64,000 nt of DNA from Pseudomonas fulva (lineage in GTDB: Bacteria; Pseudomonadota; Gammaproteobacteria; Pseudomonadales; Pseudomonadaceae), in contig NZ_CP082928.1 in assembly GCF_023517795.1 (NCBI RefSeq), positions 2,356,001 to 2,420,000 on the forward strand. The letters are read 5' to 3'. The notes beneath the pieces were generated by a model. It did no database searches and had not been told where the DNA came from. It worked only from the letters and a program-made list of their open reading frames with translations. Positions 8,419 through 16,972 of this stretch are shown here, piece after piece. Position numbers and translations under genes: made by a program. The first letter of the stretch is position 1. Each line of letters opens with the position of its first letter.

Positions 8419-9156
8419 ATGACGCGCTCCGTTATCTGCATGGCCCTGCTGCCACTGTTCGCCGGCGTTGCCCAGGCCGCTCCCCAGCCTTGCGACAGCG
8501 TCAGCCTGTGCAACGCAGCCGGCACCGCGGCCTATCAGGCAGGCCGTTACGACGATGCCGCCGAAGCCTTCGAGCGGCAGCTGCGGCGTGCCGAGCAGCA
8601 GGATTCGGACAGCCTCGCAGCCCGTGAGCTGGCATTGAACAACCTGGTGGTGACCAGCCTGCGTCTGGGACAGCCAGGCCAGGCCCGCGCCTGGTTGAGC
8701 CTCGCCCTGGCCGATGGCATGCAGGGCGCCGCCACCCGCAACAATCTGCGTTCGGTGGCGGCGGTTGTGGACTACCCGAAACTGGCGGCCAGCCTCGAGG
8801 GCCGTTACCTGCGTTACGCCGGCGCGGCGGTGTGGAGCAGCCTGGACATCAGCCGTCAGGCGGACGGCAGCTATCGAGCGAGTTTTTCGCCGCTGCGCGC
8901 CGGCGGCAAGGTCGAGGAATACGGCCCGGCGGCCATCGGTAACCTGCAAGGCACGTTGCAGGGCGACAAGGCCTATTTCCAGCTGACCGCAGCGCAGTTG
9001 CCAAAGGGCTGCTCGGTGGCGCTGCTCCACGAAGGGCTGGATATCCAGGTGCTGGAAGTGATCGATCCGAGCTGCCAGGCCTACGGCGGCTCTGGCATCA
9101 GCGTGGCGGGAGGCTACCTGAAGGTCAGTGCCGAGCCGCAGCAGCAGATGCCCTGA
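8419..9156 (+). CDS. Secreted or periplasmic protein with TPR-like N-terminal half
   Basis: I do not recognise this 245-residue protein by name. It starts with a signal peptide (MTRSVICMALLPLFAGVAQA, cut probably after AQA). A short tetratricopeptide-like stretch follows (AAYQAGRYDDAAEAFERQL, then ALNNLVVTSLRLGQPGQARA), and then a beta-rich C-terminal half. Four cysteines (two near residues 26-32, two near 200 and 220) could form disulfides. AGGA precedes the ATG by eight bases. A long perfect inverted repeat begins just after the stop. Confidence 0.6.
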   Translation: MTRSVICMALLPLFAGVAQAAPQPCDSVSLCNAAGTAAYQAGRYDDAAEAFERQLRRAEQQDSDSLAARELALNNLVVTSLRLGQPGQARAWLSLALADGMQGAATRNNLRSVAAVVDYPKLAASLEGRYLRYAGAAVWSSLDISRQADGSYRASFSPLRAGGKVEEYGPAAIGNLQGTLQGDKAYFQLTAAQLPKGCSVALLHEGLDIQVLEVIDPSCQAYGGSGISVAGGYLKVSAEPQQQMP

Positions 9157-9157
9157 T

Positions 9158-9233
9158 CGGTGCCTGGGATCGCAAAGGCGGTTTTGCCATCAGGTGACTT
9201 CGAAGAGGTGCCCGGCGTCTTTCCCAGGCACCG
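9158..9233. repeat. 76-bp perfect-ended inverted repeat just after a stop codon
   Basis: CGGTGCCTGGGA (9158-9169) is exactly complementary to TCCCAGGCACCG (9222-9233). The 52-base interior contains a smaller hairpin, GGCGGTTTTGCC. The repeat begins one base after the TGA of the upstream gene. No T-tract follows, so it is not a classical intrinsic terminator; it could be an mRNA-stabilising 3' structure or a solitary repetitive element. Confidence 0.6.
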
Positions 9234-9432
9234 CTGACACGCGCCATCTCGCGGTTTTCGGCAAATATTTCTGAATATTTCCACACCGCGACGGCCTAGG
9301 CGCGAATGTTAACCTGCGGTCAATGTGGCCCAGCAACGGGCCGATCTTCCCGCCTTCCAGCAGGCTCCGACGAGCCATCGAGCAGCCGCCCGCGCGCGTT
9401 CGTGCCTGCCCAAAACAAGGAGTAGTTCCGTC

Positions 9433-11196
9433 ATGCATGCCATCAGCTTCATCCAGGATCTAGCGGTGATCATGCTGGTAGCCGGCGTGGTCACCGTGCT
9501 GTTCCACCGTTTCAAGCAGCCGGTGGTGCTCGGCTACATCCTTGCCGGTTTCCTGATCGGCCCGCACACGCCGCCGTTCGGCCTGATCCACGATGAAGAG
9601 ACCATCCGCACCCTGGCCGAGCTGGGGGTGATCTTCCTGATGTTCTGCCTGGGGCTGGAGTTCAGCCTGCGCAAGCTGTTCAACGTCGGTGCCACGGCGT
9701 TCATCGCGGCGTTCCTGGAAATCATCCTGATGATCTGGATCGGTTTCGAGATCGGCCGCTACTTCGGCTGGAGCACCATGGACTCGCTGTTCCTCGGCGC
9801 GATCCTGGCGATTTCCTCGACCACCATCATCATCAAGGCGCTCGGCGACCTGAAGATGAAGAACGAGCGCTTCGCCCAGCTGATCTTCGGTGTGCTGATC
9901 GTCGAGGATATCCTCGGTATCGGCATCATCGCGCTGCTCTCCGGTATCGCCCTGAGCGGCACGGTAGAGACCGGCGAGGTGTTCGCCACGGTCGGCAAGC
10001 TGTCGCTGTTCATGATCGTCGCCCTGGTCATCGGCATCATCCTGGTGCCGCGCATCCTCGCCTACGTGGCCAGGTTCGAAAGCAACGAGATGCTGCTGGT
10101 GGCCGTGCTGGGCATGTGCTTCGGCTTCTGCCTGCTGGTGGTCAAGCTGGAATACAGCATGGTGCTGGGCGCCTTCCTGATCGGCGCGATCATGGCCGAG
10201 TCGCGCCAGCTGGTGCAGATCGAGCGGCTGATCGAGCCGGTGCGCGACATGTTCAGCGCGATCTTCTTCGTCGCCATCGGCTTGCTGCTCGACCCCAACG
10301 TGCTGGTCGAGTACGCCTGGCCGATCGCGGTGATCACCGTGGCGGTGATCGTCGGCAAGGTGCTGTCGTGCAGCGTCGGTTCGTTCATCGCCGGCAACGA
10401 CGGGCGCACCTCACTGCGCGTCGGCATGGGCCTGTCGCAGATCGGAGAGTTCTCCTTCATCATCGCCACCCTGGGCATGACCCTGCAGGTGACCAGCGAC
10501 TTCCTCTACCCGGTGGCGGTGGCCGTCTCGGTGATCACCACCCTGACCACGCCGTATCTGATCCGCGCCGCCGACCCGCTGGCGGTAAGCCTCGGCAACG
10601 TGATGCCGCAGCGCGTATCGCGGGTGTTCTCGCTGTACGGCGAATGGCTGCGCAGTATCCAGCCGCAAGGCCAGGGCGCGATTCTGGCGGGCATGATCCG
10701 CAAGATCGTCCTGCAGGTGCTGGTCAACCTGGCCTTCGTGGTGGCGATCTTCCTTGGCATCGCCTTCTTCGCCGCGCAGATCGGCGCCTGGCTGGCCGAG
10801 TGGATTGACCAGGAAAACCTGCGCAAGGCGGTGATCTGGGGCGCCGCGCTGATCCTCTCGCTGCCATGCCTGATCGCCGCGTACCGCAAGATCAAGGCGC
10901 TCTCCATGCTGCTCGCCGAGATGGGCGTGCGCCAGGAGAAGGCCGGCCGCCATACGGCGCGCGTGCGCAAGGTGATTTCCGAGGTGATCCCGCTGCTCTC
11001 GCTGGTCGGCATCATGGTGCTGCTCACCGCGCTGTCGTCGAGCATCCTGCCGTCCAACGACATGCTGCTGCTGGTCGGTGTGGTCGCGGCCGGCGTGGTG
11101 GCGGTGCTGTGGCGCTGGTTCATCCGCGTGCACACGCGCCTGCAGATCGCCCTGTTCGAGACCCTCGACAAGCCCGAAACACCCGGGCATCACTGA
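9433..11196 (+). CDS. CPA2-family cation/proton antiporter without TrkA-N domain
   Basis: The 587-residue protein opens with the Kef/CPA2 exchanger core: QPVVLGYILAGFLIGPHTPP, GLEFSLRKLFNVG, FGVLIVEDILGIG and LSQIGEFSFIIATLG, with the DxxxG-type helix in place. After the core (about residue 385) there is no Rossmann domain. Instead there are four more hydrophobic segments and a basic linker (about 440-575), so the C-terminal half is an extra membrane module. Start chosen at 9433, with AAGGAG about ten bases upstream. It probably exchanges Na+ or K+ for H+; the absence of a nucleotide-binding domain means its gating must differ from YbaL. A strong terminator follows. Confidence 0.8.
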   Translation: MHAISFIQDLAVIMLVAGVVTVLFHRFKQPVVLGYILAGFLIGPHTPPFGLIHDEETIRTLAELGVIFLMFCLGLEFSLRKLFNVGATAFIAAFLEIILMIWIGFEIGRYFGWSTMDSLFLGAILAISSTTIIIKALGDLKMKNERFAQLIFGVLIVEDILGIGIIALLSGIALSGTVETGEVFATVGKLSLFMIVALVIGIILVPRILAYVARFESNEMLLVAVLGMCFGFCLLVVKLEYSMVLGAFLIGAIMAESRQLVQIERLIEPVRDMFSAIFFVAIGLLLDPNVLVEYAWPIAVITVAVIVGKVLSCSVGSFIAGNDGRTSLRVGMGLSQIGEFSFIIATLGMTLQVTSDFLYPVAVAVSVITTLTTPYLIRAADPLAVSLGNVMPQRVSRVFSLYGEWLRSIQPQGQGAILAGMIRKIVLQVLVNLAFVVAIFLGIAFFAAQIGAWLAEWIDQENLRKAVIWGAALILSLPCLIAAYRKIKALSMLLAEMGVRQEKAGRHTARVRKVISEVIPLLSLVGIMVLLTALSSSILPSNDMLLLVGVVAAGVVAVLWRWFIRVHTRLQIALFETLDKPETPGHH

Positions 11197-11204
11197 AAAG
11201 ACAA

Positions 11205-11228
11205 GGGCGCCTAGAAGGCGCCCTTTTT
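11205..11228 (+). terminator. Intrinsic terminator of the antiporter gene
   Basis: GGGCGCC (11205-11211), loop TAGAA, GGCGCCC (11217-11223), then five T. It starts nine bases after the antiporter stop. Confidence 0.85.
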
Positions 11229-11275
11229 GTATTTCATCGCTCAATTCTTTCCGGGTATCGCTGAACGGCTGCGGA

Positions 11276-11683
11276 TCACTCCTCCAGCCAGACTTCCCGC
11301 ACCCAGTGCCAGACCGAGTCCCAGCTGTCGTCGGTAAGGTCTTCTTCTTCGCCGTCCCAGAGCAGCACGGTGCCGTCCTGTTCGACGCAGTAGTAGTTGC
11401 CCTGGTCTTCGCAGATCGGCACCAGCTCGCGTGGCACACCCAGGGACCAGGCCACCGAGGCCACTTCCGGCAGGTAGGTGTGCGATTGCGGGTCGGTGAC
11501 GGTGACCGGCTCGAGGCGGCCGTACACCACGTCGCTGACCTTGAGCAGGAATTCACGCAGCTCGAACGGCAGGTTGATGAGGATCTGTTCCTCGATCTCC
11601 ACCAGCAACTCCTCGTCGGGCAGTTCCAGCGGCACCGGCACCGGCTCGTTCAATTCACGCAGTTGTTCGATGACTTCTTCCAC
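11276..11683 (-). CDS. SMI1/KNR4 (SUKH) family protein
   Basis: This acidic 135-residue protein has the SUKH signatures LPFELREFLLKVSD near the start and a QGNYYCVEQDGTVLLWD segment. In toxin systems SUKH proteins act as immunity proteins, but no toxin gene is nearby, so it may be a plain cytoplasmic housekeeping member. The start is GTG with GTGGAG six bases upstream. The C-terminus is rich in tryptophan and glutamate. Confidence 0.7.
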   Translation of the reverse strand: MEEVIEQLRELNEPVPVPLELPDEELLVEIEEQILINLPFELREFLLKVSDVVYGRLEPVTVTDPQSHTYLPEVASVAWSLGVPRELVPICEDQGNYYCVEQDGTVLLWDGEEEDLTDDSWDSVWHWVREVWLEE

Positions 11684-11901
11684 GGCGGCTCCACCTGAGT
11701 TCGACGATTCTGGTCAGATTCGGGAAGGCGAGGGGCAACGGGTGCTGCCTGCTTTGCCGTTCCTGTGATAACGCAGCTTTTTACGCTGAATGGAAAATAG
11801 CCACAAGCCGACAATAGGCAAAACGCCATGTCGGCCTGCGACGGATTCCGCCCGCCGTTGTTGCACTGCGCGCCCGCAGGCTGCGAAAAAGTGGATGGCG
11901 G

Positions 11902-11933
11902 AAAAAACGAAACCCGGGCAAGCCCGGGTTTCG
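11902..11933 (-). terminator. Intrinsic terminator of the Tim44-like gene
   Basis: On the minus strand CGAAACCCGGGC pairs with GCCCGGGTTTCG over 12 bases with a two-base loop (11908-11933), followed by six T (11902-11907). It lies 16 bases beyond the stop of the gene at 11949. Confidence 0.85.
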
Positions 11934-11948
11934 TCAACGCATATGGGA

Positions 11949-12806
11949 TCAGCCGTTCTGGCGGATACCGGCAACCAGCCAGGGCTGGTTGTCGCCAACC
12001 GCACGCTCCAGGCGCCAGCTTTCGCTGAAGGCTTCGCCCTGGTCGAAGCGCGAGGTCTTCGAGATGCCACTGAAGGTCAGGGTGGCGATGGTCTTGTCGG
12101 CATGGTCGTCGACGCCATCGAGCTGCACGTCAAGGTTGTCGATGTAGGTGGACTGGAAGCCATCACCCAGATCGGCGCGCTCGCGCTTGAGGAACTCCAG
12201 CAGTTGCGGGGTCACGAACTCGGCGATCTTGTCCATCTCGTTCGCGTCCCAGTGCTGCTGCAGGCTCAGGAAGTGCTCACGACCGGCATTGATGAAGCTC
12301 TGCTCGTTGAACCAGGCCGGCGCGTTGATCACCGGCTTGATTGCGGCCGCGCTGCTGCCACCGAAGATCGACGGCTGGGCCGGCTGTGGCTGGCCATGGG
12401 CTTCCCGCTGGAACGGCGCGCCACCGGCGGCCGCCACGTTCGGCTGCTGCTTCTGGCGGCGAGCGGCCAGGAAGCGGAACAGCAGGAAGGCGATCAGGCC
12501 GAAGATCAGCATGTCCATGATCTGCAGGCCTTCGAAGCCGTCACCCATGAACATCGAGGCCAGCAGGCCACCGGCGGCCAGGCCGGCCAGCGGGCCGAGC
12601 CAGCGCGAGGCACCGCTGGCGGCAGCCGGGGTACGGCCTGGCGCTGCGGCGTTGGCATTAGGCTGGGACGGTGGCGTGGCCTGGCGAGTCTGGTGGCTTG
12701 GCGCGGCGCCAAAGGATTTACCGCCGCCCATACGCTTGGCGTCGGCAGTGAAACTGAAGGACAGGCCCAGGCAAAGTACCAGGGCGATGCTGAGGAAACG
12801 CTGCAT
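11949..12806 (-). CDS. Tim44-like domain membrane protein
   Basis: The 285-residue protein starts with a signal or anchor helix (MQRFLSIALVLCLGLSFSF). It continues with a glycine/alanine/proline-rich low-complexity region (about 25-70), two hydrophobic stretches (about 72-90 and 100-118) and a C-terminal Tim44-like domain from about residue 170 (FNEQSFINAGREHFLSLQQHWD...). In bacteria this domain occurs in small membrane proteins of unknown role; in mitochondria it tethers the import motor. The ATG at 12806 was chosen because it puts the signal helix first; the frame extends further upstream without a plausible start. A terminator follows. Confidence 0.75.
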   Translation of the reverse strand: MQRFLSIALVLCLGLSFSFTADAKRMGGGKSFGAAPSHQTRQATPPSQPNANAAAPGRTPAAASGASRWLGPLAGLAAGGLLASMFMGDGFEGLQIMDMLIFGLIAFLLFRFLAARRQKQQPNVAAAGGAPFQREAHGQPQPAQPSIFGGSSAAAIKPVINAPAWFNEQSFINAGREHFLSLQQHWDANEMDKIAEFVTPQLLEFLKRERADLGDGFQSTYIDNLDVQLDGVDDHADKTIATLTFSGISKTSRFDQGEAFSESWRLERAVGDNQPWLVAGIRQNG

Positions 12807-12989
12807 TATCGGTTTTCTCTTGGTTATTGAAACACTGAAAGGCATCTTGCCCGCGGCGGGTCGGCATGACCAGCAACAGAATGTTTCGAGCTTTTGCCCA
12901 GCGAGGCGGCGTGCGCTGCGCAAGGTCGATGGAGGTGGGAGGTGAAACGGAACCAAGAGGTTCCGTTTCGGTGCTCGGCGGCTGGTGCC

Positions 12990-14087
12990 CTAGCGCCAGT
13001 CGTAGAGTTCCTTCTCGGTCACGGCGCCCATCGGCGCAGCTTCGTCCTGGAAGGTCTTCATGGATTTCCAGATGCGCCCGTTGAGGTCGTTCTGGCCGGC
13101 CAGGTCTTCGAGCACGCTCTGCGACTCGTGTTTCATCGCCGCCAGCACGTCATCGGGGAAGCGCTTGATCGTCACGCCCTGTTCCTTCAGCTGGGCCAGG
13201 GACCTGGCGTTGTGATAGACGTAGTCGTCCATCATGTCCAGGGTCGCGGCACGGGCGGCTTCGACGACGATGGCTTGCAGATCCGCCGGCAGGCTGTCGA
13301 AGGCCTTCTGGTTGACCATCGACTCGACCACCGCCTGCGGCTCCTGCCAGCCCGGAAAGTAGTAGTACCTGGCCGCCTTGTGCAGACCGAAGGCCAGGTC
13401 GTTGTAGGGGCTGACCCAGTCGGTGGCATCGATCACGTGGGTCTGCAGGGCGGTGAAGATCTCGCCGCCGGGCAGGTTGACGGTGATGGCGCCGAGCCTG
13501 GTCCATACCTCGCCGCCCAGGCCCGGCATGCGGATCTTCAGGCCCTTGATGTCGTCCAGGGAGTTGATTTCCTTGTTGTACCAGCCGCCCATCTGCATGG
13601 TGGTGTTACCCGCCGACAGCGGCTTCACGCCATAGGGTGCGTAGGTCTCGTCCCACAGGGCCTGACCGCCGCCCTTGCTGAGCCAGGCATTCATCTCCAG
13701 GGTCGACAGGCCGAACGGCACCGAGGAAAAGAACTGCGCCGCCGGCACCTTGCCTTTCCAGTAGTACGGCGTGCCATGGCCCATCTCGGCGGTGCCGCGG
13801 GACACGGCGTCGAAGACTTCCAGGGCCGGTACCAGCTCACCGGCGGCGTAGACCTTGACGGTCAGGCGCCCGGCGCTCATGGCGTTGATGCGTTCGGCCA
13901 GGCGTTCTGCGCCAGTACCCAGGCCCGGGTAGTTCTTCGGCCAGGAGGTGACCATCTTCCAATGGAAGGTCTCGGCTTTCGCAGCGCTGGCGTCTTGCCC
14001 GGCAGCGGGTGTTTCTTCCTTGCAGCCGGCCAGACCGATGGCAGCGAGCAGCGCCATCGCGGCGCCGAACAGATTGCGGCGGTTCAT
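12990..14087 (-). CDS. TRAP-type substrate-binding lipoprotein (DctP family)
   Basis: The 365-residue protein begins with a lipoprotein signal (LLAAIGLAGC, lipidated Cys near 22) and continues as a DctP-type periplasmic binding protein: FHWKMVTSWPKNYPG, a GTAEMGHGTPYYWKGK segment, KGLKIRMPGLGGEVW with the arginine that normally binds the ligand carboxylate, and VIDATDWVSPYNDLA. It resembles the 2-oxoacid/lactate-binding branch of TRAP receptors. No DctQ or DctM membrane genes lie within this window near it, so it is an orphan receptor here and must work with a transporter encoded elsewhere, or as a sensor input. Ligand is inferred. Confidence 0.8.
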   Translation of the reverse strand: MNRRNLFGAAMALLAAIGLAGCKEETPAAGQDASAAKAETFHWKMVTSWPKNYPGLGTGAERLAERINAMSAGRLTVKVYAAGELVPALEVFDAVSRGTAEMGHGTPYYWKGKVPAAQFFSSVPFGLSTLEMNAWLSKGGGQALWDETYAPYGVKPLSAGNTTMQMGGWYNKEINSLDDIKGLKIRMPGLGGEVWTRLGAITVNLPGGEIFTALQTHVIDATDWVSPYNDLAFGLHKAARYYYFPGWQEPQAVVESMVNQKAFDSLPADLQAIVVEAARAATLDMMDDYVYHNARSLAQLKEQGVTIKRFPDDVLAAMKHESQSVLEDLAGQNDLNGRIWKSMKTFQDEAAPMGAVTEKELYDWR

Positions 14088-14186
14088 GGTGTTCTCCCTT
14101 GAGTGTCGAGCAGCGTGCCCTGATTGTTTTTGTTATTGGCAGCCGTCCGTAATGGCGGCCGCCATGGTTGTAATCGTCGAGCTGAC

Positions 14187-14394
14187 TTAGCGCCTGTTCA
14201 CGATCTTCGTGTCAGGCTTCATCTAGTTTGACTGCAAAAAGTCAGAAGCAGACGTAGGGTGGATGACGCTCTTTTCATCCACCATTGCTATCGCAGAGCG
14301 GTGGACGGATGGAGCGTCGTCCACCCTACCAAAGGTAGCTGTCGCCACCTAGTTGCCCGTACGCATGTTCAGCAGATCGCGAACAGGCTCTTAG
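14187..14394. repeat. TIR-bounded palindromic element, copy 2 (about 208 bp)
   Basis: The left end reads GCGCCTGTTCACGATCTT and the right end AGATCGCGAACAGGCTCTTA. The core at 14254-14329 matches that of copy 1 (506-581) at most positions. The first hairpin here is GGTGGATGA/TCATCCACC instead of GGTGGACAA/TTGTCCACC, so two base pairs changed on both sides. The right end supplies the TTA read as the TAA stop of uvrD. No coding capacity. Confidence 0.8.
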
Positions 14395-16592
14395 ATAGCC
14401 TCGAGCTTGGCGTAGGCCAGCATCAGCCACTTGCTGCCTTCACTCTCGAAGTTTACCTGCACCCGTGCCTGGGGGCCCGAACCCTCGAAGTTGAGGATGG
14501 TGCCTTCGCCGAACAGCGAGTGCTGCACGCGCTGGCCGAGGTTGAATGGCGTGTCCGGCACGGCGCTGCCGGCGAACAGGCTGCTGCCGCTCATGCTGCG
14601 GCTGCCACTGCCATACGGGCGGCTGACGCTGTTGGACAGGCGCACTTCCTGAACCAGGTGCGGCGGCACTTCGCGTACGAAGCGCGAGACCTTGTTATAG
14701 GTCTCGTTGCCGTACAGGCGGCGGGTTTCCGCGTAGCTGATCACCAGGTGGCGCATGGCCCGGGTGATGCCCACGTAGGCCAGGCGGCGTTCCTCTTCCA
14801 GGCGGCCGGGTTCTTCCAGGCTCATCTTGTGGGGAAACAGACCTTCCTCCATGCCGACCAGGAACACCCGGGGGAACTCCAGGCCCTTGGCGCTGTGCAG
14901 GGTCATCATCTGCACGCTGTCTTCATGCTCGGCGGCCTGGGTATCGCCGGCCTCCAGGGAGGCGTGGTCGAGGAAGGCGGCCAGCGGCGTTTGCGCGTCG
15001 TCGCCTTCCTCGCCCTCATAGGAGTCGAAGGCACGGGCGGCGGACACCAGTTCCTCGAGGTTTTCCACCCGGGCCTGGGCCTTCTCGCCCTTCTCGTCGC
15101 GGTGGTAGGCGAGCAGGCCGGACTGTTCGATGACCAGCTGCGCGGTGCTGTGCAGCTGCAGGCCCTCGACCTTCAGCGCCAGGGTGTCGATCAGCTCGAC
15201 GAAGGCGTTCAGCGCACTGGCGGCGCGGCCGGCGATCACCTTGGTGCCGACCGCTTCGTGCAGCGCGGCCCACATCGACAGGTCATTGGCGCGGGCGAAC
15301 TGGCGCAGGGTTTCCACCGTTTTCTCGCCGATGCCGCGGGCCGGCACGTTGATCACCCGCTCCAGCGCCGCGTCGTTGCCGCGCTGGTGGATCAGGCGCA
15401 GGTAGGCCATGGCGTTCTTGATTTCCGCACGCTCGAAGAAGCGCTGGCCGCCGTAGATGCGGTAGGGAATCTTCTCGCGCAGCAGGGCCTCTTCCAGCAC
15501 TCGCGACTGGGCGTTGGAGCGGTAGAGGATGGCGATATCGCTGCGCCTGAGGCCGTCCTTGCGCAGGGCGTCCTCGATGGTCTCGACCACGTAGCGCGCT
15601 TCGTCGTGTTCGTTGAAGGCGGCGTACAGGCTGATCAGGTCGCCGTCACCGACATCGGTGCGCAATTCCTTGCCCAGGCGGCCCTGGTTGTTGGCGATCA
15701 GCGCGTTGGCGGCGTTGAGGATGTTCGCCGTGGAGCGGTAGTTCTGCTCCAGGCGGATGATCTCGGCGTCGGCGAAATCGCTGTCGAACTGCTGAATGTT
15801 CTCGATCTTCGCACCGCGCCAGCCGTAGATCGACTGGTCGTCGTCGCCCACCACCATCAGGCTTTCGCCGCCCATGGCGAGAAAGCGCAGCCAGGCGTAC
15901 TGCACGGCGTTGGTGTCCTGGAACTCGTCGACCAGGGTGTGCCGGAAGCGCTTCTGGTAGTGCGCCAGCAGTCCGGCGTTGTTGCGCCACAGGTCGAGGG
16001 CGCGCAGCAGCAACTCGGCGAAGTCGATCACCCCGGCACGGGCACAGGCGGCCTCGTAGGCCTCGTAGATGCTGCGCATGGTGGCCAGGAACAGGTCGCC
16101 GCTGGCCTGGATGCCGGCCGGGCGGATGCCTTCGTCCTTCTGGCCATTGATGAACCACTGCGCCTGCTTGGCCGGCCAGCGCTGCTCATCCAGGCCCAGT
16201 TCACGGATCACCCGCTTGATCAGCCGCTGCTGGTCGTCGGAGTCGAGAATCTGGAAGTTCTCGACCAGCCCCGCTTCCTGCCAGTGGGCGCGCAGCAGGC
16301 GGTGCGCCAGGCCGTGGAAGGTGCCGACCCACATGCCGGCCGGGCTCTGGCCGAGCACGTCCTCGATGCGGTGGCGCATCTCGGCCGCGGCCTTGTTGGT
16401 GAAGGTCACCGACAGGATGCTGTGTGGCGAGACGTCCAGGCGCTGGATCAGAAAGGCGATGCGATGCACCAGCACGCGGGTCTTGCCGGAGCCGGCACCG
16501 GCCAGCACCAGTTGATGACCAGGCGGGGTGGTGACCGCGTGGTGCTGGGCTGGGTTTAGAGAACTGAGTCGCTGATCGAGGTCATTTTGCAT
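14391..16592 (-). CDS. uvrD: DNA helicase II (UvrD)
   Basis: The 733-residue superfamily 1A 3'-5' helicase has Walker A AGAGSGKTRVL, motif Ia SVTFTNKAAAEMRHR, Walker B LVDEFQDTN, motif III MVVGDDDQSIYGWRGA, motif IV QNYRSTANIL, motif V TLHSAKGLEFPRVF and motif VI ERRLAYVGITRA, all intact and in order. The C-terminal tail has the usual FNLGQRVQHSLFGEGTIL module. It unwinds DNA in nucleotide excision repair and mismatch repair and displaces RecA. The length is normal for the family. Its stop codon TAA lies exactly at the end of repeat copy 2, but the C-terminus (YAKLEAI) looks natural. Confidence 0.97.
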   Translation of the reverse strand: MQNDLDQRLSSLNPAQHHAVTTPPGHQLVLAGAGSGKTRVLVHRIAFLIQRLDVSPHSILSVTFTNKAAAEMRHRIEDVLGQSPAGMWVGTFHGLAHRLLRAHWQEAGLVENFQILDSDDQQRLIKRVIRELGLDEQRWPAKQAQWFINGQKDEGIRPAGIQASGDLFLATMRSIYEAYEAACARAGVIDFAELLLRALDLWRNNAGLLAHYQKRFRHTLVDEFQDTNAVQYAWLRFLAMGGESLMVVGDDDQSIYGWRGAKIENIQQFDSDFADAEIIRLEQNYRSTANILNAANALIANNQGRLGKELRTDVGDGDLISLYAAFNEHDEARYVVETIEDALRKDGLRRSDIAILYRSNAQSRVLEEALLREKIPYRIYGGQRFFERAEIKNAMAYLRLIHQRGNDAALERVINVPARGIGEKTVETLRQFARANDLSMWAALHEAVGTKVIAGRAASALNAFVELIDTLALKVEGLQLHSTAQLVIEQSGLLAYHRDEKGEKAQARVENLEELVSAARAFDSYEGEEGDDAQTPLAAFLDHASLEAGDTQAAEHEDSVQMMTLHSAKGLEFPRVFLVGMEEGLFPHKMSLEEPGRLEEERRLAYVGITRAMRHLVISYAETRRLYGNETYNKVSRFVREVPPHLVQEVRLSNSVSRPYGSGSRSMSGSSLFAGSAVPDTPFNLGQRVQHSLFGEGTILNFEGSGPQARVQVNFESEGSKWLMLAYAKLEAI

Positions 16593-16683
16593 CGCGGCAT
16601 TCTAGGGGCGCGGCGCAGGTAGGGCAAACGCTGCTGACCGCGGACATGACGGGCTGCCGATGGGCGCCGCCGGGCGGCCGCGA

Positions 16684-16881
16684 TCAGTGTTCCGGCAGGT
16701 TGGCGAAAATGCTCGCCAGCACCTGGTTGAGCTTGCGCAGCTGGGCTTCGGTGAGGCCTTCGAAGCTCTTGTGGAACAGCTTCGGCGGCACCGAGGCCTT
16801 CGGCCTGGCCGTGAGTTCGGCTTGGCATTCATTGGGGATGCACCGAGCTGAAACCGGTGGCGATTGGTTGTTGGGAGTCAT
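16684..16881 (-). CDS. Small hypothetical protein (65 aa)
   Basis: A short frame between uvrD and the aldose epimerase gene. From MTPNNQSPP it encodes a polar N-terminus with two cysteines and a basic, likely helical C-terminus (FHKSFEGLTEAQLRKLNQVL). In-frame alternatives begin at 16914 (ATG) and 16932 (TTG), inside the inverted repeat at 16909-16949; I prefer 16881 because of the AGG just upstream. The C-terminal half has protein-like composition, but I recognise no family, and it may be non-coding. Confidence 0.4.
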   Translation of the reverse strand: MTPNNQSPPVSARCIPNECQAELTARPKASVPPKLFHKSFEGLTEAQLRKLNQVLASIFANLPEH

Positions 16882-16908
16882 GGCCTGCGCTATCGCGCCA
16901 TTAACAAC

Positions 16909-16949
16909 GGGCATAACTGTGTTCCGTTTCAAGGCCCACAGTTATGCCC
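16909..16949. promoter_or_regulatory. Perfect 13-bp inverted repeat between uvrD and galM regions
   Basis: GGGCATAACTGTG (16909-16921) and CACAGTTATGCCC (16937-16949) are exact complements with a 15-base spacer. There is no T-tract on either side. It lies downstream of the epimerase stop and over possible upstream starts of the small gene at 16684-16881, so it could be an operator, a 3' stabilising hairpin or a leader structure. Confidence 0.6.
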
Positions 16950-16972
16950 TCTGGTGCTATCCAACGTCCCTC

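Noticed and set aside
11714..12070. Possible small gene across the Tim44-like terminator
   Set aside because: It runs through a perfect 12-bp terminator stem and overlaps the end of a better gene.
14259..16559. 766-codon plus-strand open frame opposite uvrD
   Set aside because: All helicase motifs are on the minus strand; this frame shows no domain and has shadow composition.
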